A DNA stretch of 8,379 nt from Pseudomonadota bacterium (GTDB lineage Bacteria; Pseudomonadota; Alphaproteobacteria; Acetobacterales; Acetobacteraceae). The DNA lies in contig JAJZEG010000085.1 of NCBI GenBank assembly GCA_021828605.1, forward strand, positions 1 to 8,379, read 5' to 3'. The translations under genes and the position numbers were made by a program. The notes under the pieces are model-generated. The model had not been told where the DNA came from. It worked only from the letters and a program-made list of their open reading frames with translations, and ran no database searches. Positions 1 to 5,379 of the stretch are shown piece by piece (position 1 is the first letter of the stretch; every line of letters starts with the position of its first letter).

Positions 1-722
1 TCGAGCAGAATCACCGTAATCGGTCGATCCCCCGCCGCCAAATGCACAAAACTAAGGGCGAGCAATTCACTATCGGTGCCCGATGCCGCGAGAATCACCG
101 TGGTGCGGGCCGGCAGCTCCAGCGTGCTGCGAATTCGCCGCCGCATGATTCCCACCGCATGGGCGATCACCCGACGGTTGCCGCTTTTCAACATCGCCGC
201 ACTCAGGCTCAACCGTGCCCGATCCGCCGATTGATACCCGCGCTCGGACACGGATGACGCGGTCGAGGAGGCAAAAGTGATCGCCCAGGGTCGCGGTTGA
301 TGGCTGCATCCATAGCCGTTGAGCCCGGTCTGCGGGTCGCGCAGCAGGCGCGCATCACCGCCGGTTTCCATAATCGACTCGGTGGTGCCGAGCATCACCC
401 ACACCGCCCGCAGCCGGGTCAACTCGAGGGGGCTCGGCGCCACTATATCGGAAACCGGCGCAAACGACGCCAAATCCGGCCAAATCGCCCGACACTGATA
501 GACCGAAGGCGGTTGATCGGTGGCGAGTTGTGCCAACCAGGGCAAGGGCAGCGGATTTGCGCAATCGGCCTCCCAAATCATCGCGGCAAAGCGCCCGGCG
601 GCAAATCCGGCCAGCGCACCCGGCACACCAAAGCCGAGTAAGCGGCGCCACTCGGCTTGCAAGGATCCGACCAACCAGGCGTATCGGTTGGTCATGCGCA
701 ATTTATCGAGCGTTGCTTTCAT
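1..722 (-). CDS. Partial hypothetical protein, possibly related to fold-type I PLP-dependent enzymes (C-terminus beyond window)
   Basis: Reading the minus strand from an ATG at 722 gives an open frame of 240 codons that runs off the left edge without a stop, so the C-terminus is missing. Composition is that of a normal protein. Residues 28-50 are hydrophobic, and residues 134-158 hold a Gly/Cys/His/Ser-rich stretch (LNGYGCSHQPRPW followed by FASSTASSVSERGY). Residues 207-223 read TTVILAASGTDSELLAL, which resembles the 'SGTEAN' cofactor-phosphate loop of fold-type I PLP enzymes; that resemblance is the only functional hint and is weak. No convincing Shine-Dalgarno precedes the ATG, and a second Met at codon 10 (position 695) is an alternative start. 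The gene lies 48 bp downstream of yraN on the same strand and may be co-transcribed with it. I am fairly sure it is a real gene and unsure of its function. Confidence 0.72.
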   Translation of the reverse strand, partial: MKATLDKLRMTNRYAWLVGSLQAEWRRLLGFGVPGALAGFAAGRFAAMIWEADCANPLPLPWLAQLATDQPPSVYQCRAIWPDLASFAPVSDIVAPSPLELTRLRAVWVMLGTTESIMETGGDARLLRDPQTGLNGYGCSHQPRPWAITFASSTASSVSERGYQSADRARLSLSAAMLKSGNRRVIAHAVGIMRRRIRSTLELPARTTVILAASGTDSELLALSFVHLAAGDRPITVILL

Positions 723-770
723 CGGCCCGCTATAGCCGCGCGCTCACGCCATTGCCATGTAGTCATGCAT

Positions 771-1175
771 TCAGGCCCCGTCATCGGCCCGAAACGCCGC
801 TGGCCAATGATGCAACGCGGCGCCGACGACCACAATCAGATCAAACCGAATATCGGGCCGCTGCCAATTTGGCTGCTCAGCCAAAATAATCATCGCCGCC
901 GCAACCAGCCGTCGGCGCTGGCGCGGCGTCACCGCCTCAAGTCCCGCGCGCTCGGTGGCGCGGGCTTTAACCTCAACAAAGACCAGAACAGAATCACTCT
1001 GCGCGACTAAATCAATCTCACCCTCGGGCGTGCGCACCCGATATCCTAATATTTGGTAACCTTGTGTCGCTAACCATTCTGCGGCGCGATTTTCTGACTG
1101 ACGCCCCTTTGTATCGGCGGCTTGACGTTTCCGTCGCGATGTTGCGCAATATTTGACAGTATCGTTGGTTTCCAT
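771..1175 (-). CDS. yraN: YraN / UPF0102 family predicted nuclease
   Basis: A 134-residue protein, close to the usual UPF0102 length (about 115-130). The family signature is clear: Glu28 in RQSENRAAEWLATQGY, then RTPEGEIDLVAQ with Asp55, then VLVFVEVKAR with Glu68 and Lys70. These match the E...D...ExK metal-binding arrangement of Holliday-junction-resolvase-like/restriction-fold nucleases. The family is widespread and of uncertain role; DNA processing or repair is inferred from the fold. The C-terminal half (residues 84-115) has the usual RQRRRLVAAA helix and DIRFDLIVV strand. The ATG at 1175 is the only reasonable start in frame, but it lacks a clear Shine-Dalgarno. About 20 residues of basic N-terminal extension precede the conserved core. 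The downstream partner on the same strand is the partial hypothetical gene. The frequent rsmI and gshB neighbours are not in this window. Confidence 0.93.
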   Translation of the reverse strand: METNDTVKYCATSRRKRQAADTKGRQSENRAAEWLATQGYQILGYRVRTPEGEIDLVAQSDSVLVFVEVKARATERAGLEAVTPRQRRRLVAAAMIILAEQPNWQRPDIRFDLIVVVGAALHHWPAAFRADDGA

Positions 1176-1240
1176 AACGGTTGGAAAGTTACATAATACA
1201 ATATCGAAAGGATAGTGGCATTACTGATCAGGGCTTGTTG

Positions 1241-1320
1241 CAAAATTCAGTTTTATCCGTTAACAAAATTCACGGTTTAGATGAACACTTGGAAAAATCC
1301 GGGGGTCAACATGAATTTTG
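1241..1320. repeat. Three copies of a 9-bp element (two direct, one inverted) in an AT-rich spacer; candidate operator
   Basis: CAAAATTCA occurs at 1241-1249 and 1264-1272, and its exact reverse complement TGAATTTTG at 1312-1320. The second and third copies extend into a longer imperfect inverted repeat: GTTAA directly precedes the copy at 1264, and the inverted copy is followed by tga then TTAAC (1324-1328). The whole spacer 1176-1421 is visibly AT-rich against GC-rich neighbours and contains no open frame I would call a gene. It separates divergently transcribed yraN and the XRE regulator, so an operator for that regulator is a natural guess. The stretch around 1231-1249 (GGGCTTGTTGCAAAATTCA) also resembles the terminal repeats of some insertion sequences, so a decayed mobile-element end is the alternative. 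Confidence 0.5.
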
Positions 1321-1421
1321 TGATTAACTTTCCAATTTACAAAAATTTGAGATTATTGTAGTGTTTTATGACGTTCACCGAATAAGCAGTCAGATAACCC
1401 TCACTAGGGCAGAACATTAAA

Positions 1422-2303
1422 ATGATGCAATTTAACGAAATCGGCCACCAAATTCGCGCCTACCGGATGGAATCCGGGCTCAAAGCCGAAGAAATCGCCG
1501 CACGGCTCGGCGTATCGCGCGCCGCTCTGTACCGCTACGAGAAAGGCGAGGTGATTAAGCTCGATACGGTCAAGCGTTTGGCCGAACTTCTGAAAATCTC
1601 GCCCTTGACCCTGTTGGGCATCGGCGTCGAATATTTCAGTCGCCCGATTGGTTTTCTGGAACGGGTTCGCCAAATTGAGGAGAGCGCTGATCAAATTCTG
1701 GAAATCGCCGGACCAATCTCGTTTCTGACCACGTCTGATCAATATGAAGCGTTTGTTGCACAGATGTTCGATGAACTTGCCGATACCGCCGGGACCGACC
1801 GGGCGGCCTATCAAGCAGCCGCCGAACAGGTGCTCAGCGCCCTCGCCTCGCGCAAGCGGATGTTTGCCGCGCGGCGCCCCTCGGTGATTTCGGTGCTGAC
1901 CCCGCGTTCCCTGCGCCGTTTCGTGATTGAGGGGATTGGCGGGGCGTTGCCCTTATCGGAAAATCTGCGCACCCGCAGCCGCGACATCGCCCGGCGCGAG
2001 GTGGAACGGGTGGCCGATTTGGTCGAAAGCGAGCCGATGGGCTTGCAATTCGGCCTGAGCCAGGGGGCCGAGCCGACCAGCCAGTTTATTTTATTGCGGG
2101 CCCGTGATCGCGCGACGCTGGCGATCAATCCGTTCCCGCCTGACGCCGCACCCAACGCGCAATCAGGCATCGCGATGATCACCAGTGCTGAGGACGCTTT
2201 GCAATCGCACCAGCGGATCGCCGAGCAAGCATGGCGCGAGGCAACCAAAGGCGGTGTCGCCGCGCGGCAAATCCGCGAAATTCTGGTCAGCGTTAATCGT
2301 TGA
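1422..2303 (+). CDS. XRE-family helix-turn-helix transcriptional regulator
   Basis: A 293-residue protein. Residues 8-65 form a Cro/C1-type HTH: IGHQIRAYRMESGLKAEEIA, then LGVSRAALYRYEKGEV (recognition helix) and LDTVKRLAELLKISPLTLLG. The remaining 230 residues form a helical C-terminal region without a sensor domain I can name. It includes EYFSRPIGFLERVRQIEE (70-87) and a segment, RRFVIEGIGGALPLSENLRTRSRDIARREVERVADLV (165-201, written here as key words only), that suggests ligand binding or oligomerisation. Two adjacent ATG codons (1422, 1425) could start the protein; a weak AGGG at 1406-1409 favours neither strongly, and I took the first. The gene stands alone: yraN is divergent, and the OmpA-like gene is convergent behind a strong terminator. 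Its target is not known; the 9-bp repeats upstream suggest autoregulation (inference). Confidence 0.9.
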   Translation: MMQFNEIGHQIRAYRMESGLKAEEIAARLGVSRAALYRYEKGEVIKLDTVKRLAELLKISPLTLLGIGVEYFSRPIGFLERVRQIEESADQILEIAGPISFLTTSDQYEAFVAQMFDELADTAGTDRAAYQAAAEQVLSALASRKRMFAARRPSVISVLTPRSLRRFVIEGIGGALPLSENLRTRSRDIARREVERVADLVESEPMGLQFGLSQGAEPTSQFILLRARDRATLAINPFPPDAAPNAQSGIAMITSAEDALQSHQRIAEQAWREATKGGVAARQIREILVSVNR

Positions 2304-2310
2304 GCCACAA

Positions 2311-2336
2311 AAAACCCCGGCGCGAGCCGGGGTTTT
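2311..2336. terminator. Bidirectional rho-independent terminator
   Basis: A perfect 11-bp stem, AAAACCCCGGC (2311-2321) pairing with GCCGGGGTTTT (2326-2336), with a GCGA tetraloop. A T-run follows the stem on the plus strand and an A-run (2309-2314) precedes it, giving a U-tract in both directions. It begins 7 bases after the stop of the XRE regulator and lies 20 bases beyond the stop of the OmpA-like gene on the other strand, so it serves both convergent genes. Confidence 0.93.
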
Positions 2337-2356
2337 CGTTGGAGCGATCACGCAGA

Positions 2357-3442
2357 TTAGTGGAGGATAATTTCCACGCGACGGTTTTGCGGCTCACGCA
2401 CGCCAGGGCCGGTCGGCACCAGCAGATGGGTTTCGCCAAAGCCTTTGATCACGATGTCTTGCTTCGGCACGCCATCGGAAACCAATTTCGCGGCAACCGT
2501 GTCAGCGCGCTTGAACGACAAACGCTGATTGTAAGCCGGCGTGCCCGAGGTATCGGTATAGCCGTTGACGTTCAGCGAGGTGACATGGGTGGTGCGCGAG
2601 GCATTCGCGGCCTGGGCAATAATCTGGTTCGCGCGCGGCGTCAGATTATATTTGTTCCAGTCAAAGAACACCAAGTAAGTGCGCGCCGGAGCCGGAGCCG
2701 GGGTTGCAACCGGCATCGGTGCCGCAACCGGCGGCGGGGCCGGCGGTGCCGGCGGGAAGAGCTGATAACGCAGCCCAACCAGGATCACGTTATTGCCGGA
2801 ATGACCGACATTAATCACCGTGCCCGCAGGCGCGTCCAGATATTTCCGCGTATGGGTCAGTTCGGTGTAGGAATATTGCGCGGTCAGAGCCAGACCCGGC
2901 ACTTGCGCGAGATTATAGGCGAAACCAGCGCCAACATCGAACGCGAAGCTGCCATAGGTGCCGCTATAGATATCGCCGTAAGCGGCCGGCAGAGCGAGAT
3001 GCTGCCATTTCTGGTAGGCGTAACCAACGCCACCACCGATGAACGGCACGAAATTGGTGCCGGTTTGGAAATCATAAAACCCGTTCAGGAACGCGCCATA
3101 GGTGTTGACGCCGCCATGGACCGGGTTCGAGCCATTGAAATTATCATTGGCCTTGCGGGCGTTATTGCGGAAGAAATCGCCATCGATTTCAACGCGGAAA
3201 CCGTTGCCAAGCCCGTAACCGACGCCGACTTGACCGGCATAGTCAGGACGGAACTCGATATGGCCGGCCTGACCGAGGCTGGCCGGGGCATAGTTGTAAT
3301 GCTGATTCATCATCAGGTTGGTGCCAAGACCAAGGCTGACATAGGGGCCGGTGACCGGCGGCACTTGGGCCAGGGCCAGACCCGGCAGGGCAACAGCAGC
3401 CAACAGGCTAGCAGCACCCAACAGTTTTGCTCGAAGACGCAT
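2357..3442 (-). CDS. OmpA-family outer membrane protein (beta-barrel plus peptidoglycan-binding domain)
   Basis: A 361-residue envelope protein. Residues 1-25 are a clear signal peptide (MRLRAKLLGAASLLAAVALP, then GLALA, cleavage before Gln26). Residues 30-229 alternate Gly/aromatic strands typical of a small outer-membrane barrel (YVSLGLGTNL, QVGVGYGLGNGFRVEIDGDF, FVPFIGGGVGYAY, LVGLRYQLF). Residues 230-254 are a Pro/Ala linker. Residues 255-361 are an OmpA/MotB domain: LVFFDWNKYNLTP, then NGYTDTSGT with Asp297 and LSFKRADTV with Arg312, the pair expected to bind diaminopimelate, then GFGETHLLVP and NRRVEI. It anchors outer membrane to peptidoglycan. The frame is open to an ATG at 3487, but the ATG at 3442 is preferred: it begins the signal peptide and has GGAG 8 bases upstream. 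Transcription probably starts in 3443-3550, where I see no clean promoter consensus. Confidence 0.93.
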   Translation of the reverse strand: MRLRAKLLGAASLLAAVALPGLALAQVPPVTGPYVSLGLGTNLMMNQHYNYAPASLGQAGHIEFRPDYAGQVGVGYGLGNGFRVEIDGDFFRNNARKANDNFNGSNPVHGGVNTYGAFLNGFYDFQTGTNFVPFIGGGVGYAYQKWQHLALPAAYGDIYSGTYGSFAFDVGAGFAYNLAQVPGLALTAQYSYTELTHTRKYLDAPAGTVINVGHSGNNVILVGLRYQLFPPAPPAPPPVAAPMPVATPAPAPARTYLVFFDWNKYNLTPRANQIIAQAANASRTTHVTSLNVNGYTDTSGTPAYNQRLSFKRADTVAAKLVSDGVPKQDIVIKGFGETHLLVPTGPGVREPQNRRVEIILH

Positions 3443-3550
3443 GGGAACACTCCAGTTTTTGTATGTGGCCAATAAGTGATTATCCAATTATCGAAGTCAA
3501 GTAGACCGGCAAAATGCGTCAATAAAATGGCCAGTTTTCCAGGGATGTCT

Positions 3551-4186
3551 CTATTGTGCCACGCAGCCGACGACCTGAAATGATAAATCGCTATTCGCAA
3601 CGACCGCAGCGCCCGGCTCGGAGCGGACCAGCCAACCGCTGAACAAGGTATTGGCGGATTGATCGGCACCCGCCCCCATGACGGTCAAAAACGCCGCCGC
3701 ATCCGGGATCGCTCCTTTGGGCCGCACCACGCAGGCTTTGACCGCGACATGCAACCCATCGCGGGTGAAGCTGGAGCCGACCGGGATTTTTAACCGGTTG
3801 ACCGCCCCATCCTCCTGATCCAAGGCCGCGAGCACCGCGATTGGACGCGGGCGCCAGATATTGGCGGCGGCGGATAATCCGGCCTGGGTATTGTTTTGCG
3901 CATTGGGGGTCGCCGGGGTGGCGGGCTGCCCCGGCGTGAAGGCGGGTGGCGGCGTGGCCGGAAGGGCGATGTTCGGCGGCGGCAAGGCGGTATTGGGGAT
4001 GGCGGTTTGCGCCGCATTCGAGGGGGGGGTCAGTGGCTGGACCGCATTGGCGGCGGGCGGCATCGCGGCTTGATACGGGTCGCTCGATTGCGCCCGGACC
4101 GGGTTGAGCGCGACGAAAGGCAACGCTGCCGCGAGGCCGATGATCAGGGCCACGCGCGAACCAGCACGCCTGATCGGCGGGTTCAC
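3551..4186 (-). CDS. DUF2155 domain-containing periplasmic protein
   Basis: A 211-residue protein with a signal peptide at residues 1-32 (basic MNPPIRRAGSRV, hydrophobic ALIIGLAAALPFVALNP, cleavage near VRAQ). A low-complexity Pro/Ala/Asn segment follows to about residue 108, then a C-terminal domain of about 100 residues. That domain fits DUF2155: RPRPIAVLAALDQEDGAVNRLKIPVGSSF, DGLHVAVKACVVRP, AAAFLTVM and FSGWLVRSEPGA, ending LSFQVVGC (motifs given piecewise). Cys152 and Cys208 are the two conserved cysteines, probably disulphide-bonded in the periplasm. The family is found mainly in alphaproteobacteria and has no established function. The start is a GTG whose GTGA overlaps the mlaD stop, indicating translational coupling. 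In this family the segment after FSGW usually reads like 'aSSPaLnal.HP.YDvW'; here it is divergent but colinear. Confidence 0.88.
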   Translation of the reverse strand: MNPPIRRAGSRVALIIGLAAALPFVALNPVRAQSSDPYQAAMPPAANAVQPLTPPSNAAQTAIPNTALPPPNIALPATPPPAFTPGQPATPATPNAQNNTQAGLSAAANIWRPRPIAVLAALDQEDGAVNRLKIPVGSSFTRDGLHVAVKACVVRPKGAIPDAAAFLTVMGAGADQSANTLFSGWLVRSEPGAAVVANSDLSFQVVGCVAQ

Positions 4187-4722
4187 GGTTTCAATCCAGC
4201 GGACAGGCCGGTGGACGGGGCCGCTGCGGGCTTGGTCGCCGCTGGGGCCGTCGCGCCGGCTTTTTTGGTTGAACTGGCCAAATTCGCGGCACTGAACACG
4301 AATTTACCCAAGAGTGACTCGATGTTGATTGCCGATTGGGTCACTTTGATCGCTTGATTGGATTGGAGCATGGTGGTCGAGCCGCCGGGGGAGATTGAGA
4401 GATAGTCGCCGCCCAGCAGCGAGGCGCTCTCTATGGCCGCCGAGCTGTCGCGGGGCACTTGCAGCTTGGGATCGACCGCGAACTTCACGATTGCCTCGTA
4501 GCTGGTCGGGTTCAGGGTGATGGCGCTGACATGGCCGACGGTGACGCCCGCGATTTTGACCGCCGAGCCCACTGACAGCGAGCCCACCGAGCCGAACTGG
4601 GCGGTGAGCGGATAGCCCGTCACGGTGTTGGTGGTATTGCGGGTGAAGGCAAAGACCACGAACGCGGCAGCGGCGGCGATGACCAGAAGGCCAGTCAGAA
4701 TTTCGGCAGAACGAGTGCGCAT
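4183..4722 (-). CDS. mlaD: MlaD-like MCE-domain lipid-binding protein
   Basis: A 179-residue inner-membrane-anchored periplasmic protein. Residues 7-27 are one transmembrane helix (EILTGLLVIAAAAAFVVFAF) after a short cytoplasmic MRTRS. Residues 38-115 form the MCE domain, with FGSVGSLSVGSAVKIAGVTV, GHVSAITLNP, VKFAVDPKLQVPRDSSA and LLGGDYLSISPGG. MCE proteins of this length form hexameric rings in the Mla phospholipid transport system between inner and outer membranes. The C-terminal tail (residues 150-179) is Ala/Pro/Lys low complexity. The usual partners mlaE (permease) and mlaF (ATPase) are not adjacent: the upstream gene is the NDUFA12-like gene and the downstream one is the DUF2155 gene. 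It therefore depends on transporter parts encoded elsewhere, which cannot be checked here. The ATG is preceded only by a distant GGGAA, so initiation signals are weak. Confidence 0.92.
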   Translation of the reverse strand: MRTRSAEILTGLLVIAAAAAFVVFAFTRNTTNTVTGYPLTAQFGSVGSLSVGSAVKIAGVTVGHVSAITLNPTSYEAIVKFAVDPKLQVPRDSSAAIESASLLGGDYLSISPGGSTTMLQSNQAIKVTQSAINIESLLGKFVFSAANLASSTKKAGATAPAATKPAAAPSTGLSAGLKP

Positions 4723-4776
4723 GATGGTTATCGAATTCCCGCAGTGATTAATGAAAAATAGACCGAGTGGGGTTGC

Positions 4777-5223
4777 TTACTCCGGAGTCCAGGGCTGGTA
4801 GCCGCCTTTGCCTGGGTTGGGCCCTGTGGCCTTGCCCCCATAGGCTGGCGGGCGATAGGCCTGAGCCGTACCGGTGAGGTTGGGTTGATAGGGCGCTTGC
4901 CAAGCCTGACGGGAGGCGGCGGGTAAGGGAGCATCGGTGGTGAAATGCAGCCAGGCGTGCCATTCGGGTGGCACCAGCGACGCATCGCGCGCGCGGTTGG
5001 CATACACCACCCACCGGCGCTTGCGGCCATCCGGGCGGGTGGCGCGGCGCTCCTCATAATAGTGATTGCCAAACTCATCGGTCCCGGCGCCCAGGCCCTG
5101 GCGGAGGGTGCTGAGCACCAGACCCGGATTGATCAACAAGGCTGGCCACCCGCCCAAATCGCCGAGGGTGGGTTTTTTATCCCGGTTATCGCGTGGGTTA
5201 TCGCCTGTGCGGATGGTGGTCAT
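4777..5223 (-). CDS. NDUFA12 family NADH:ubiquinone oxidoreductase accessory subunit-like protein
   Basis: A 148-residue protein with the NDUFA12/B17.2 core: GTDEFGNHYYEERR (48-60), GRKRRWVVYANRARDASLVPPEWHAWLHFTTDAPLP (66-101, seen as the blocks RRWVVY, VPPEWHAWLH and TDAPLP), YQPNLTGTAQAYRP and a C-terminal GYQPWTP. In alphaproteobacteria such proteins are accessory or assembly components of respiratory complex I at the cytoplasmic membrane. Compared with usual bacterial homologues the N-terminus has about 25 extra residues (a polar MTTIRTGDNPRDNRDKKPTL). In-frame TAA and TGA codons lie immediately upstream of the ATG, so a longer protein is excluded; a TTG near codon 30 is a possible shorter start. 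A -10 box ends just before the start codon. The gene leads a minus-strand run with mlaD (54 bp gap) and the DUF2155 gene, a grouping common in this class. Confidence 0.92.
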   Translation of the reverse strand: MTTIRTGDNPRDNRDKKPTLGDLGGWPALLINPGLVLSTLRQGLGAGTDEFGNHYYEERRATRPDGRKRRWVVYANRARDASLVPPEWHAWLHFTTDAPLPAASRQAWQAPYQPNLTGTAQAYRPPAYGGKATGPNPGKGGYQPWTPE

Positions 5224-5228
5224 TCCTC

Positions 5229-5257
5229 ATTATACCGTGCTGGCTGCGGCTGGTCTA
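5229..5257 (-). promoter_or_regulatory. Candidate sigma70-type promoter for a leaderless NDUFA12-like transcript
   Basis: On the minus strand TAGACC (5257-5252) is followed by a 17-base spacer and a perfect TATAAT (5234-5229). Five bases (GAGGA) then separate the -10 box from the ATG at 5223, so the expected transcription start falls on the A of the start codon. The GAGGA directly abuts the ATG and is too close to act as a normal Shine-Dalgarno. The -35 box matches the consensus at four of six positions. The rest of the divergent spacer 5224-5379 shows no gene and no other clear site. Confidence 0.5.
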
Positions 5258-5379
5258 TGCCGCGCTGCACAAAGATACTGGCGGGGAAAAACCGGTATTT
5301 GGTGGTTGGAGCGAAAATTCACCACAAGATGCGGGTTGGGCCTCTGGCAAGCCGGATCGAGTCGCGCTAAACTCGTTTC

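Noticed and set aside
42..735. Several short open frames on both strands in the first 750 bases
   Set aside because: They overlap the continuous minus-strand frame 722 to 1, which has normal protein composition; the short ones are Arg/His/Pro-rich shadows.
2300..3475. 391-codon plus-strand open frame opposite the OmpA-like gene
   Set aside because: It begins at the stop of the regulator, crosses the terminator hairpin, and is antisense to a protein with an unmistakable signal peptide and OmpA domain. The composition is Arg/Gly-rich and no motif is recognisable.
3442..3487. Longer N-terminus of the OmpA-like protein starting at 3487
   Set aside because: The extra 15 residues would precede a complete signal peptide, and the inner ATG at 3442 has a well-spaced GGAG.
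3515..3540. Possible terminator after the DUF2155 gene around a TGGCCA palindrome with flanking A and T runs
   Set aside because: The only self-complementary part is a 6-bp core without room for a loop, so it does not form a convincing terminator hairpin.
3443..3550. TTGAC-like -35 boxes upstream of the OmpA-like gene
   Set aside because: Two TTGAC motifs are present on the minus strand, but neither has an acceptable -10 hexamer at 16-18 bases, so no promoter is annotated.
4779..4788. 10-bp palindrome ACTCCGGAGT at the end of the NDUFA12-like gene
   Set aside because: It spans the final codons (WTPE and stop), has no T-run after it, and the conserved C-terminal sequence explains it.
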